Source of the DNA: Paguma larvata
Taxonomy: Eukaryota > Chordata > Mammalia > Carnivora > Viverridae
Reading direction: 5' to 3'
NCBI GenBank assembly: GCA_030068075.1
Contig: CM057828.1
Coordinates: 110,218,699 to 110,282,698, forward strand
Length of the DNA: 64,000 nt
The notes under the pieces are model-generated. The model was not told where the DNA came from. It saw only the letters and a list, made by a program, of their open reading frames with translations, and made no database searches. Shown piece after piece: positions 22,693 through 33,920 of the stretch (position 1 is its first letter; the number at the start of each line of letters is the position of its first letter). Made by a program: the position numbers and the translations under genes.

Positions 22693-23985
22693 TTAACAAA
22701 TCCATTTTTTGCTGAACTAGCCAACGTAGACTTCATTTTTTATGAATAAGCGTTCTCATTGCTTCATTTTCCTACATGATCTGCCCTCAAGAGGTCTGAT
22801 TTGTTGGTTTGATTGTCATATCTAGAGATAGGTTCTGGTTCAGTCAGAACTGGAGGCACTGGACTCCACTTAGACCTCTCCCCCTGGAGTAGGAGGAAGC
22901 GCTCTAGCCAGTGCCTCAGCCTAGAAACCCCATCCTTTCTCAAGCCCAGGCCACAGAAGTCTCTCTAAGGGTAGGCGGCTTCTCCTCTTATCTGGTCATG
23001 GCAAGGCCTGTGTCTTCACTGCCGAAACCCCAGTAGCTGCTGGGAGAGGTCGGGCATATTCTTCCTGGTACCCCCAAACTCAGTTTAGGAAATCCCACCC
23101 TTCCTCTTTATTGTAAGGTGAAGCCAGATCTGGATCAGGAGCCCAAAGAGCTATCTCTAAGGACATCAACTTGACCCTAGCAGAAATGGGTCTGTCATTT
23201 AATTGCTCCCTTTGCCAGAGGTAATTCTATGGCAGCCATGTTTGTATCATGTGACTGACTCTCCTCTCACATTTGATTGGACTAAGGCTGGGCACGTGAC
23301 CCAAGCTGGGCCAATCCCAGATTGTGTGCCTGTAATCTGGAAACGTATTGTCAGGCCAGCTGCCCTTAGCTGTCTCTCTGTTGAATGGAGCTGATTTAAC
23401 TGATAACTGGTGTGGGACCACCTTCTATGCTTGGTGGAAAGAGAAACAGGCCTAGAGGAAGCCAGTTGGCTAACAAAAGCGAAACAGCAGAAATAGAGAA
23501 GAAAAAGTGAGTGAAGGAGAAAGGAACTTTCTGAACATGGCTGCGTCCCATGTTGTGGGTCCACGAGCAAACTCCTCATACGTAAAAAAAATTTCTCCAC
23601 TTTGCTTAAGCTAGCGCGTTCGTTTGTAAACTCTGAAATCGAAGGTCTCAACTGACCCAGGAAGAAGCAGAAAATGTCACCCCACAGATTGGACCTCAGG
23701 GAAACCAAGGCACCTCCTGGCTTGTCATGAACCGGGAAACCTAAAAATACTCAGAGCTAAGAAAAATGTGGTGGCTGGACAGGTCCCTTGGGATTTGTTC
23801 CCAAGTGAAAAGGATGTGACTCTTTCTCCAGTGCAACAGCCTCACACAGAGCACAACAAACGCAGAGAGCCCAGAGAAGCGGGGTGACTTACCCACGCTC
23901 CCACAGGCAGCCGGAGCTTGGCCCTAGGCCTCCAAGCTGCCAGGCCAAGTGAAACCCCAAACCCGAAACCCGGTTTAGAAACAGC
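22693..23985. other. Unassigned DNA, probably partly old repeat
   Basis: The stretch 23270-23330 (TTGATTGGACTAAGGCTGGGCACGTGACCCAAGCTGGGCCAATCCCAG) resembles a known old mammalian repeat whose family I could not name. A 153-codon minus-strand frame (23247-23708) crosses this and is not a known protein. No exon was supported. Confidence 0.4.
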
Positions 23986-24244
23986 ATCCCTTTCCCACAT
24001 GGGGCCCCCGGGGCGGGAGCTAGCAGGGTAAGTAAGCACGTGTTGCTAGGCTGGCGACAAATGACGCGGCTAATTCCCCTCGCCCCTCTAGTCCCCGCGC
24101 CGCCCTGACGCCGCGCTCCCGGCGCACATGTGCGCACTCGGGCGGGCGCGGGAGCAGCTGCAGAGGCCGGGCCGCCCGGGAAGGTGGCGGGGGGCTCAGC
24201 GCCCCCACCCCACCCCTTCTCACCCCTGCGCTGCGGGGAGGGCC

Positions 24245-24370
24245 CAGCCAGCCGGGCCTTTCAGAGTTAATTAGCCTTCATGAATATGGATGCCACCGCC
24301 GATTGAATACGGTTGAGAGGTCATAACCTGACCCCGGCGAGGCGTGCATAAAGAAAAGACTACTTTTCTC
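24245..24370. promoter_or_regulatory. Homeodomain-core block at CpG-island centre (island D)
   Basis: Within the island, a compact block carries GAGTTAATTAGCC (24263-24275), CATGAATATGGATGCC, GATTGAATACGG (24301-24312) and CTAATTGAAAGCC (24381-24393, just outside). Embedding TAATTA and CAATTAG-type cores in CpG-rich flanks is unusual for bulk DNA and typical of developmental enhancers or promoters. Confidence 0.35.
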
Positions 24371-24449
24371 GGCTCGGTCCCTAATTGAAAGCCGAGTTGT
24401 CAGGCGCTGCGCCGTGGGTGTGATCGCCGCCGCCCCGCGTCTCCCGCAG

Positions 24450-24519
24450 AAGAAACATTTCTCGGGGCCGCTCTCCCCGGCGCCCGGCCTCCATTAGCAG
24501 TCGCTCTAATGACCTGCAG
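24450..24519 (+). other. Possible 70-bp exon-like segment bounded by splice-like sites
   Basis: A CTCCCGCAG acceptor-like site ends at 24449 and a CTGCAG|GTAATG donor-like site begins at 24520. Two of the three frames inside are open for all 23 codons, but no family is recognised and no partner exon was found. Such pairs occur by chance in GC-rich DNA. It could be an exon of an unannotated non-coding transcript. Confidence 0.12.
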
Positions 24520-24763
24520 GTAATGTGCAGGCCGCCCCGCCACCGTCCCCCCGAAATGTCGCGCTAATGGTATCTGCGCTGGGAATTCATTCCGAAGCGT
24601 TCCTTTTCCATGATGGTTTTCATTTCCTGTCATTTAGAGCTGGAAGCATTTATGGAATATCACATGGTTTTCGTTTACACAGGAAATCAGCTGCAGTTGT
24701 GAGAAGATACCGACTTACTTTTGGTGTTTGTTTTTTAAATCCACCCTCCTCCAACCCCGAATC

Positions 24764-24767
<4 letters not shown>

Positions 24768-24802
<35 letters not shown>
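24768..24802 (+). repeat. (GA)n microsatellite
   Basis: A pure AGAG run of about 35 bp sits inside the CpG-island area. On the opposite strand it makes serine/leucine runs in a shadow frame. Confidence 0.95.
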
Positions 24803-24804
<2 letters not shown>

Positions 24805-25484
24805 AGCTTGCAGCATTTCGACTTCAAATAGTTTTCCTTTTTGATCCGGAGTCCCTGTTCTCCGGAGTGGTATGTGATTATGCAGAAAGCAGCAGTTTAT
24901 TTCTGACACGTGGTAATCACTTTATGTGAAGAAAGCCCAGCAAGAGGAAGAGACGCTCTTTGCTTTTCCCAGCGCGGAGGCGGGAGCTCCGGGCCGGGCG
25001 GGCGCGGGGGCGCGCAGCTGCGCCGCTGGCCCCGCCTCCGGCCGCCGCGCAGGGCTGGCCGTGCCCGCCGGGAGGGGCCCGCGGGCCCGGACGCCCCCGG
25101 AGCGCCGGGCACGCCCTCCCCGCGGGACGGCGCTTGCTGCCCGGTGCACCCGCTGGCACCGCTCCGCTTCAGCCTGCAAAGAGTAGTGTCCTGCGCCCAC
25201 CCGCTCACCCCCAAGGACCTCGCAGCTTCAGTCTGTTCTTGACCCCGCCGCGACCCATCGCCCCTGGAACCAGAGAATCGCAGGGTTTTACAACAGAGAT
25301 GGGGAATAACGCGGGAGAGTTTGCGATTAGTTCTCTAAGCCACGCCCTCCGAGTGATGGACTCCTGACTAGCAGCACCCCACAAAGACAGCACTCTCTAG
25401 TGACCCCTTTCCCTCCCCAGTGTGGCTCAGGCTACTTCGCACTCTCCACCCCTGTTCCGAGGGCAACTAGACGGCCCTGGGCAA

Positions 25485-25503
25485 TAGCGCCACCTTGTGG
25501 GCA
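25485..25503 (-). promoter_or_regulatory. Candidate CTCF site
   Basis: TAGCGCCACCTTGTGGGCA is close to the reverse complement of the CTCF core (CCASYAGRKGGCRSY); one position differs. It lies 200 bp beyond the CpG island. Binding cannot be inferred from sequence alone. Confidence 0.4.
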
Positions 25504-27185
25504 GCATCCTCTCCAACCGTCTCCTCTCCGCCAGGATGCCGAACAATCCCTGAGGTCTGATGGAAGACTGCCTTAAAAGATCCTGGGTGCTCAAAATGGA
25601 CTCGGGGCTACAGAGGAGCCTCTAGCAGGAGTTGAAATGGTCTCTATCCCTAGAATGAGCTGGAAATAGAGGACAAGGGGTTCTCCTTTCATGTCAGGTA
25701 CTGAGACATTCCACAGTAACAAACCCATTCCTATGATTTAAGGCTGAACCCCCAATTAAATGGAAAATGCCCTGGGAGAGAGACGATTTAGGCATATTTT
25801 AGAGTCAACTAATTTATTACCTTTTCGTAAGGGTAAGAGGTCTTCTAGAGAGAGGAGACTGTAGACACAGCAGAGTTCCAGGAAGGGCAGGAGCCAGCCC
25901 CATGGCCGTCCTTCAAGGGCAGAGGTCAACCAGATGGCCAGACTAGGAGGTGGCGAGGTAGTGGCTGTGGGAGGCAGGGTCGGACAGAGTCCTGTGTACA
26001 TTTCAGGGGTGGGCAGGGAGCCCTCAGAGAACAATGAGCCCCTATTGGGTCCCCAGGACCCAGGTGTCCCTCGGTGGTCGCTGTGTCCCTGGCAGCTGAG
26101 CCCCATTTAATGGAGCCCCTCAGACAGCCTCCCTGTGACCATCCTCTTCCACTCCTCTCCCCCAGCCCGTAGATGGCCATCTGTATGAACATGAGCCCCA
26201 CGTTTTTATGGGCTGTCTGCTGGCGGCTGCAGGACAAGTGGGGGACAAAAGCTTCTTGCTACAGCCCTTTCCGTCTCCAGTATTAAACTGTGTAACATGA
26301 CCCGTGCTCTGCAACCAAATATTTGCAAGGACACACGGAAGCCACCTGGCCACCACATCTCTTGATCAGGCGGGTCGTTTGGGCCGTGAAAATCCCACCT
26401 GGGGATTTTTCTCAGCTTCTGAGAGGTCAGCAGGCAGAGCTCCCTCCCGTCGCGCAGGGAAGCCTGGCCTGCTGGCTGTCACAGGTGGGCTCCAGACTGG
26501 GGTGTGCAGACTAAATCTCCGCTGGCCCTGTGAGCTGACTGGAAGAAACCCTGCTCCCTTCCGCGGCAGGCAGCTCTGGTCTCTGTCTGAGGCCCTGAAC
26601 CGTTTTCCTCCCAGGAAGTGCATTCACCTCATGTTGCTTATTACCTAATTGATGAACTATTTGAGTCAGCATGGTGCAACTCTGAGCGTCCTCAGCTCTG
26701 AGTGCGGAGAGGAGTACAGGAGTACAGTTGTATGCCGAATGCACTGATCTGGTACATTTCGAGATGCATCTTCTCGCTTTCTCTTGCGCTCTCTCTCTCT
26801 CTCACAGCTCTCCTCTTTGTTTCTCCTCTCTCTCTGAAAGTGTGGAGTTTATGGGTCTCTGTGGGGGGCGGGAAGATCCCAAACTTAATTACTCTAAGCT
26901 CCGCCCCCTGCCTGGCTGTTTTGATTTTAGGGTGGTTCTCAGTGAATCGCTAGGGCACACCCTCTCTGTGCTTAGCGCTCTTCCTGGTCCCCTTGGCTTG
27001 GCCGTCTGGAAAACGGGAGGATTTTCGGAGGGAGGGGCAGGTTCTGAGAGGAAAACTCAGATGCCCGGAGCCGCTCCCGCTCCCAGCCCCACAAGGGCCC
27101 AGCCTGGCCTGCCTTCCCTAGGCGGCAGCTGCCTCTCCCAGAGAGAGAGAGGGCTCTCTGAGATGGTGGGTGGCCCCACCCGCCT
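25504..27185. other. Unassigned DNA
   Basis: No gene or interspersed repeat recognised. A CT-rich stretch lies at 26775-26845. A few AT-rich bits (GCTTATTACCTAATTGATGAAC near 26636-26657) could be regulatory cores. Frames up to 165 codons (26728-27225, plus strand) have no family resemblance. Confidence 0.4.
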
Positions 27186-27425
27186 GCACCTATGGCTTTA
27201 CCATCCTGGATTCAATTTTAAATAGATTGACACTGCAATTTGTATTTATTCCTGTTGCATTTACAAACACAAACACAAAAACTCAACCTCCTGGTAATCG
27301 GCCAGCACGAGATACATAATGATGTTGTTTAGCGGCAACTGTGTTATTCGGTGTTGTTGACAGGAAAATAAATTAACATAATAAACATAATTTGCTCAAA
27401 AACGGTGAAGGAAAAGCAGATGGTT
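27186..27425. promoter_or_regulatory. Candidate non-coding regulatory island E
   Basis: A repeat-free AT-rich island flanked by GC-rich DNA. It carries TTTAAATAGATTGACAC (27217-27233), TACATAATGATGTTGTTTAGCGG (27313-27335), GAAAATAAATTAACATAATAAACATAATTTGC (27364-27395) and forkhead-like AAACAC/TTGTTGAC cores. The abrupt composition change and core density are enhancer-like. Evolutionary conservation is untested. Confidence 0.4.
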
Positions 27426-27515
27426 AGCACATTTCGGCAGGACCTGTTGGTCCAAGTTTGCATGGATGTTTAGACCTAGTGCTGCCTGCAACAGATGCTT
27501 GCCTGGGTCCCCACG

Positions 27516-27534
27516 TGACCAGCAGGGGCGGTGG
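27516..27534 (+). promoter_or_regulatory. Weak candidate CTCF site
   Basis: TGACCAGCAGGGGCGGTGG resembles the CTCF core in the plus orientation, with at least two mismatches at the GGC step. It is 2 kb from the stronger minus-orientation site near 25485. Confidence 0.22.
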
Positions 27535-28259
27535 GTGGGGGGAGGGCCCTGGAGAAGGGGGCGCATGGCGGTCGCACGCGTCGGGGTCCCAGCCAGGGTC
27601 GGTCCAGGGCGAGGGCTTCAGGGCCCAGCTGAGCAAGGTCTCCTCCCAGCGCCTGGCCATTAGCATTCACGACCCGTCCCTGCCCAGCGCCCATCCTTTG
27701 TGTGCCTGGAACAAGCGAGCTTTCTTCTGGGGGGCGGGATGGCGCTGAAGCCCTCTGGCTGCTGCCTAGGAGCCTCGCAGTGGCTTCCGGGGCCAGTGGG
27801 CTGTGGCGGGGTGCTTAGAGGGGTGCCTGAAAGCAAAGAAACATTATTTTTTTAGAAGAAGGCTCTGGCATCCCAGTGCCTGGGAAGCAGAGGATGAGGT
27901 GGTTCTCTTTCCTCTCCAAGTCGGAGGAGAGGGGGCTCTGCAGGTCACTGCCATCCAGGTCCTAGTGGCCAGGGGCTACCAGGTACCTCCCCCAGCTCTT
28001 TTTTGTGGCAGGGGTGCCACAGGGGTGCCAGGCCTGTGACAGAAAAGGGGACCCTTGCCAGTGTTCAGAATGCCCCAAGAAACTCTGGAAATTCCTGTAC
28101 TTCCTGGGCATGTATATGCAGGACCCTGGGGTTGATGCTGGAGACTTCAGAGATGGCTCAGACACAGTTTCTGACAGGAAAGAGCTCAGAGTAGGAGACT
28201 CCACTGTCTAGGAGACAACCAGAAAGACGGATGCCTGTTGGAGGACCACTCGTGTGCCC

Positions 28260-28400
28260 TCGTATGTTAGCTTGGCCGTGAAACGGCAGTGAACCTGAGT
28301 CCGGCTCCTTGTTCGCTAAGTGGAGTTGTTAGGAAGGCTGGATATAATGATGACTGTTACAGGGTGCTCGGCCCACCTGTGCCCTCATGTGCTGCGGGCT
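28260..28400 (+). repeat. Probable MIR fragment
   Basis: CCTGAGTCCGGCTCCTTGTTCGCTAAGTGGAGTTGTTAGGAAGGCTGGATATAATGATGAC (28295-28355) follows the MIR order of a pyrimidine-rich block, a 'taaaatggg'-like step, 'ttgttgtgaggatt', and ATAATGATGA. It is highly diverged. Confidence 0.4.
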
Positions 28401-30905
28401 CTCTAAATGGCAGCCATCTTTAATTCTGATGGCAACATCGAAGTCGGGTTCATGGAAAGGCAGCATTCCCCCTGGGTCCCGAAGATTCTTAGGAACACAT
28501 GCAAAGGTCCAATGGGCTGCTCAGACAGCATGGCCAAGACTTAACTGTCCCCAGCAGCTCCTGACTGATCTCCAGCTCCATTTCCGCTGCTACAGGCCGT
28601 CTTCCATCTCACAGCCCCCAGAGCAGAACATGTTGCTCCTCTGCTCAAACCCTGCTGTGCCGGGCCAGGTTCTCCGGGAAGCACAGGCAAGATGGAGTTA
28701 GAAGTCTCGCCCCGGGGGGTGGGAGGGAACATGTGAGGGAGAAAGGGGGAGACAGCAGTAGGAGGTCAGAGAGAGACTTCGGACCAGATGTGGGTCTGAC
28801 TCTTGGGAAAGGAGAGACAGAGGAAGAGAGATGCGGGTAGCAACAGTCTTAGACCTCCGCGCTGCTCTAGAAGGTCTGTGCCAGCCCAGCAGGGAGGGCC
28901 ACGTTGGAGTCCCAGCTCCAGTACTCCTGTAGGGTCAGTCATGGAGCAGAGTCGAATGCTGCGGGGGGTCTTCACGGCATTGCGGCTGGAAGCTGGCAGC
29001 TGACCGCTTTCCTCCCAGAAGGCTCTATCCTGAAGGGAGCGTGGAGCTGCACACCCCGATGGCCCCACGCTCACTCACCTGAGGGTTCCCATTGCATTTG
29101 GAGGAGTATGCTTGCTCACCACACCCATTGTCCCCCCACCCCACCCCCACCCCAACCACTGGATCCTCTGACAAGGCCAGTTTGTCCCAGTGTTGTGGCT
29201 TTTAGGAACACCCAGAAGGCTGACCTCCTCCTCTTCCCCTGGCGGATTCTTCTTGCAATTCAGATCTTCATTCAGATGTTGGCCAGGCCTTCTCTGCACC
29301 TTCCGTTCTAAAATAGCCCCCGGCCCCACCTGCCGTCACTCTCTGCCACAGCGTCCTATGTCAGCCCTGCAGAGCCCCCTCCTCACCGTCTGCATTCTGT
29401 AGGTTTCTTCTTCTTGTTGTTTAGATGGGTAGTGTTGTGTCACTTGTGGAGATCAGGGCCTTTCTCTGATGGCTGACCACCGTATTTCTAGAATACTGCT
29501 TGACACACAGTAGCCACATAGTCTAGTACAAGATGCAGGCATGAATGCAAGACCCAGAAAAGCTGGGAGCACTAGAATTTAGTAACTGAGTGCTCTGAGC
29601 AAGGCTTTGCCCATTTTTCAGAACAAAATAAATAAATAAATAAGATAGTGTTTTAGGCCTCAACTCTGCTCTCCTGAGACTCTTAGACAAGTCTAATAGG
29701 AAAATCTAACAGGGAAAGTGCTCCAAAAAACCAAGGGCACCACATGCATTGAAGGTGTTTATGCCTTATTTAAACCTTTTAGGGCTTTTAGCCTAACAAC
29801 CACTATGATGTGCTAACATACAGGGAAGGATGGATCAGAACCTCTTTCCCCAACAGCTCTTTTCCCTGCGTAGTTTTTAAAAATCCCTTAACAGAAAAGA
29901 CCTGCTTTTGTTGTCTATCCTAGGAGACTGGCTCAACTGCTGGCAATGTAAGTTATTACCTGCAGAATGTTCTAGAACATTCCAGTAATTTGCTCTATGA
30001 CCTTGGGCACTTTCCAAGCATAATTCTTAGGTTATTTTGCAGGGGCAGTGGGCGATTATATCTGTACAGAGTTCTTCTGGCTGACATTTATAAACAAATG
30101 CTTGCAAGTGATACTTCTATACCTAAACCAAGGAAAACGTCCCCCTCCTAGAACCACACCCAAGAACAACCTTAAAAACCCTGAAATTTCCAATTATCCC
30201 AAATCCCCTGGACTAGGAGAACAGAGCCCTCTCAGTACTGTATGTACTGTGCTGGCGAATCATCCCCCAACTATTACAAAAATCTCAAACGGGGCCGTGA
30301 CAGCTGTGGAGCAGATGTTCTTGCATAGCGGCTAGGGCATTGTTTAGTGTCAATAAACACTATCTCCAAGACATAAAACGTGAGCGTGGAGCTAGAAATG
30401 GTGATAACGAGAGCCATGCAGACCATTTGCAGGGAAATGGAAGAAGACTCGGGCCTGAGAGCCGACCCCTCCCTCCCACATGGAATGCCCCATTTCAGAG
30501 CACACTGTGATTTAGGTGTTGAGTGTTGGCAGGGCCCAGGCTCCGATCTCTGTGCCAAATGGCCAGTTTGCTTCTAGAGATGGATGCCTGGAGTTTGTGC
30601 TAAACCTGAACACCCCAATTTGTGGTTCTCAAGCCCTGGGTCCACCCTTTGGTGTTTGTCTAGCAGATGTCTCAGAAGATTTAACTCTGGCTGTGCTGAC
30701 TTCTGAAGCAGCTCCGGTTGTGGTCAGCTCAGCCACAGCCAGTTTAAAAGAAGTAACTCTCAACTAGATACCATCCCTCCAGGAGATCCAGCTAGCGTGT
30801 CCCCGATTTCGTTTCTGCCAGAACAGGCCCCCTTTGAAGACTACGAAGCACCACGCCGAACTTCAGAGCTCATCTTGAAGTCAGATGTTAAAGCAGTTCA
30901 CCTGC

Positions 30906-30923
30906 CCACCAGCAGGAGGCGGT
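30906..30923 (+). promoter_or_regulatory. Candidate CTCF site
   Basis: CCACCAGCAGGAGGCGGT fits the 15-position CTCF core (CCASYAGRKGGCRSY) with one mismatch (K read as A), in the plus orientation. It is free of obvious repeats. Confidence 0.35.
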
Positions 30924-32009
30924 GAAGCCCACGCTTCGTGTCAGGGCGCCATCGACGGGCTGGCCTGGCCCTTATTTTGCAGATATGGACCCAGGGCAGA
31001 GGGAGCGACATGACTGTCCACGGTCCCAGGGCCAGGTATAAACAGCCAGAACGGCACCTCAGGCCAGTTTCTTTGATGTCAGTATCTACTTCCATTTAGT
31101 CCTTCTGTGGTTGTGACTCAGCGTTTAAGTGTAAATCTTCGAGGGGTGATTAGTACATCCTCAGTTAAAAGGAAATACTTCAACAAATATCTGGCATTTT
31201 TTTAAAAAGTCAACCAAAGCACCATGTCAACCTAAGGACCCAAGCTAAAGGTCCCTGAGCCTGTCGTATGGGAAGGGCATGGGGGAAGGACATGAGGTTA
31301 TAGACTGATCCAACTCCAACAACGTTTATTCCCAGAAAGTGGGAGTTGAGGGGTTTCTGTATGGCTCTAAAAGGGCTAAGATTCTAGAAAGTCATGCTTG
31401 GATCTCTTCCAGTCTACTCCAGGGTAAGTTATATCGCTGTGTGAGTCACAGCATCATGTGTTGCTCTGAATGTTGGGGACAGGTCTAGGGTGGACACCTC
31501 CTAAGGACTGCCTGTAGCAGGGATGACCCGAGACAGGGACAGCCTTCCTGGGCTGCCTGAAAAGGCTCCCTTTAGCCTTTCTGGTCTAGGCCAGGGTACA
31601 CGCATACTCCCTGACTTGTCTGATTTGAATCTTCCAGGAAAGGAAAGAATTTCTGGGCCTTTTTGGTGAGAGCGAGTCCACAAAGTTCTCCATTAATAAT
31701 GTCTCATTCTCCCTGTTTCACAGGAAAAGTGTTTTCCAGAGTGGCCTGTAGTGACTGCGGAAGTCAGGGCCTGGTCAGGAATAAGACCTTCAAGTCCTAG
31801 CCACTGTCCCCTTGTCCTCATGAGCCAACGTTAACGGAGGAGAGCAGAGGAATGCCCCAGCTAATCGGAGCCTATAGGGCAGCTGGTGAGGGGTGAGAAA
31901 ACAGTGATATCTTCCATCTTCTCCTGACGGCCCTGGAGTGTTGTGGACTGGGCTCCGCAACCATGGCGGTTGATGCTAGAACTCCTGGAAGGCAGGTCTG
32001 GGAGGATCT

Positions 32010-32130
32010 GTCATCATTAGACCAATATTTGTTGAGTATCCACCGCTTGCCAGGCACTGTGCTGGGTTCCGGGGCCACAAGGACTGAGGAGCAAATTGCC
32101 ATCCCACCCTTGGCAGGAGCAGGAGAGAGC
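32010..32130 (+). repeat. Ancient SINE-like fragment
   Basis: TAGACCAATATTTGTTGAGTATCCACCGCTTGCCAGGCACTGTGCTGGGTTCCGGGGCCACAAGG follows a common old mammalian repeat: 'aatatttattgagcacctactatgtgccaggcactgtgctaggtgctggggatacag'. The exact family was not assigned. Confidence 0.55.
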
Positions 32131-32815
32131 TCTTTCCGGTCCATCAGAAAATGCCCGGGTGCAGGGGACGCGTGTGTGCTTTGTGAAGGGCACCGTGGGC
32201 CAAGAGAACAACCCCAGTGAGCCCTGGCAAGGGTGGGGGAGCCTGGTGGGTGAGCCGCCCCCAACTCCTCTGGACCGCTCGGGTGAGAACAGGAACAGAG
32301 CTGCTGGCCTCGGTGCCTTGTCACTCTGATGTTTGACCAGATATCCATGTGTGTTTGTACCCTGCTGTTTTTGTAGCACTAGCTTGAACATTTGCAGGCA
32401 TGACAGCATCCTGAGAAGGCAGGGGAGGAAGCAGCCAGAGCCTTCGTCCCTCTCTCTGGCCAGTGTGCTAAGGCAGCGAGTGAGTCCCTGCTTCTGCACT
32501 GGTGGTCCTTCCTTCCTGAGCTTCTCCTGATGGTGAAGGCATCAGCTCTGCCGTGGTGAGGCGTGTGTTGGGGATGCCAGATTTTCAGGTGTATTGGAGT
32601 AAACGGGGCTGAATTATTATTAAGACCTGGGGCCGGGGCTGGGCCTGAGGGGACAAGGATTGGTGCTGGACAAGGATTGGCTCAGGCTGGAATCTTCTTC
32701 TCCTGGCTCCTGCTCACTCATCTTGAAATACAAGTGGGCGCTGGATACAGTGCCCAGGCTTGGCCAGGTTTCTGGATGCCTCCCAGCGTGGACCCTGGAA
32801 ATAGCTGAGTGAATA

Positions 32816-33105
32816 CTCACCCCCCAACACACACACATTACCCCAAGCCTGTGGATTAATAAATGCTATTTAAAAATAATTAGAAGTGATTGATAATTAA
32901 TTTCAGAAATAGCCTTTGCCAAATAACTCATTAAATGGAATCTCCCTGGGTGTCAGTTTTGCTCACCATCAGGTCTTTGGTGCTCATGAAAGTAATGCTG
33001 AGTTTGGCCAAAGTTTCCATTCAGAATCGTTGCAACCTTCAGCTGCTTTCCTGATTTGTGAGCCGTCTAATGTCCCAGCAGCGTCCATCCTGGTTCTCTG
33101 CGGAC
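32816..33105. promoter_or_regulatory. Candidate non-coding regulatory island F
   Basis: Dense homeodomain-type cores occur in 70 bp: GGATTAATAAATGC (32853-32866), AATAATTAGAAG (32875-32886), GATTGATAATTAATTTC (32889-32905), TCATTAAATGG. They are followed by repeat-free sequence (TTTGCCAAATAACTC; GTCTAATGTCCC). This is one of the clearest enhancer-like cores in the window. Confidence 0.4.
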
Positions 33106-33535
33106 CAGGACTGTGTGTGTGGGGGGTGGGGTGCAGGGGGTCTTGCAGGGCGTTAGGTCAGGGAGCACCTCGGGCTTTTCTCTCAGGCAACCACAGGCAA
33201 AGGTGAGAAATTCTCATTTCTATACTTATGACCTCCCTGATTTTTGTTCCTGATGTCAGGCAAAGTGCTGATGTGCAACAAACACCCAAGTGACCAGGAT
33301 GTCTTCCTTACGGGTCAGCGTCAGGCAATGGAAAAAGTGGGACTCAGGTTGCCTGGGGCTGCGGTCAGTTCAGCTGGCTGGGACTTAGGCTCTATCCTCT
33401 GGGTTTACAGTGAGACAGTGAGTTCTCTCGTGCCGAAGAGTGTCCAGCGAAGGAGGCAAAGGGAATGTAGAATGGCAGGCCGTGCATGCCAGGGAGCATG
33501 CTAGGGGTCTCTCAGTGTTGGCTTGGTGAACTGCA
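33106..33535. other. Unassigned DNA
   Basis: A GT-rich spot at 33109-33140 and otherwise unremarkable sequence. No gene or repeat family recognised. Confidence 0.35.
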
Positions 33536-33920
33536 TTCTCTTCCCTTCCTTCCTTCCTTCCTTTTCCCCCTCCCTCCCTCCCTCCGTCCTCACTTCCTTC
33601 CTTCCTTCCTTCCTTCCCTCCCTCTGTCCCCACTTCCTTCCTTCCCTCTCTCCTTCCTTCCTTCCTTCCCTCCCTCCCTTCCCTCCCTCCCTCCCTCCCT
33701 CCCTTCCTTCTTTCCTTCCTTCCTTCCTTCCTTCCTTCCTTCCTTCCTTCCTTCCTTCCTTCCCTCCCTCCCCCCCTCTGTCCCCACTTCCTTCCTTCCC
33801 TCCCTCCCTCCTTCCCTCCCTCCCTCCCTCCCTCCCTTCCTTCCTTCCTTCCTTCCTTCCTTCCTTCCTTCCTTCCTTCCTTCCTTCCTTCCCTCCCTCC
33901 CTCTCTCCTTCCTACCTTCC
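33536..33920 (+). repeat. (TTCC)n/(CCCT)n microsatellite with higher-order duplication
   Basis: About 385 bp of almost pure pyrimidine on the plus strand. A marker CTCTGTCCCCAC recurs at 33622 and 33776, with a related CTCCGTCCTCAC at 33582, so spacings are 40 and 154 bp; the block 33622-33775 is repeated in diverged form from 33776. It abuts the T-rich end of a minus-strand SINE, so it probably grew from the SINE tail. A 272-codon minus-strand frame over it is a low-complexity artefact. Confidence 0.95.

Larger units (their letters stand above)
23990..25290. promoter_or_regulatory. CpG island (candidate promoter/enhancer), two lobes
   Basis: CpG density is very high in 24060-24570 and again in 24965-25280 (for example CGGGCGGGCGCGGGGGCGCGCAG near 24995), with an AT-rich, homeodomain-core middle (24245-24365 and 24580-24720). 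No TATA-driven transcript can be demonstrated. Such islands usually mark promoters of genes or lncRNAs, or orphan regulatory islands at developmental loci. The plus- and minus-strand frames over it (up to 135 codons) are GC artefacts. A (GA)n tract lies at 24768-24802. Confidence 0.7.
27535..32815. other. Long unassigned non-coding stretch
   Basis: About 5.3 kb with no supported gene. It contains a possible MIR piece (28260-28400), a short (AAAT)n run (29621-29645), a CCACCCC-rich spot (29133-29156), and a possible old SINE fragment near 32010-32090 (AATATTTGTTGAGTATCCACC...CCAGGCACTGTGCTGGG). Frames of up to 160 codons are not recognisable proteins. No SINE is present. Confidence 0.4.

Noticed and set aside
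24897..25367. Alanine/proline/arginine-rich frames in the CpG island as exons
   Set aside because: All six frames are open here because of GC content; no start, splice site or family match sets one apart.
33536..33920. CRISPR-like regular repeat array
   Set aside because: Units are 4-bp microsatellite units with no spacers, in a mammalian genome.
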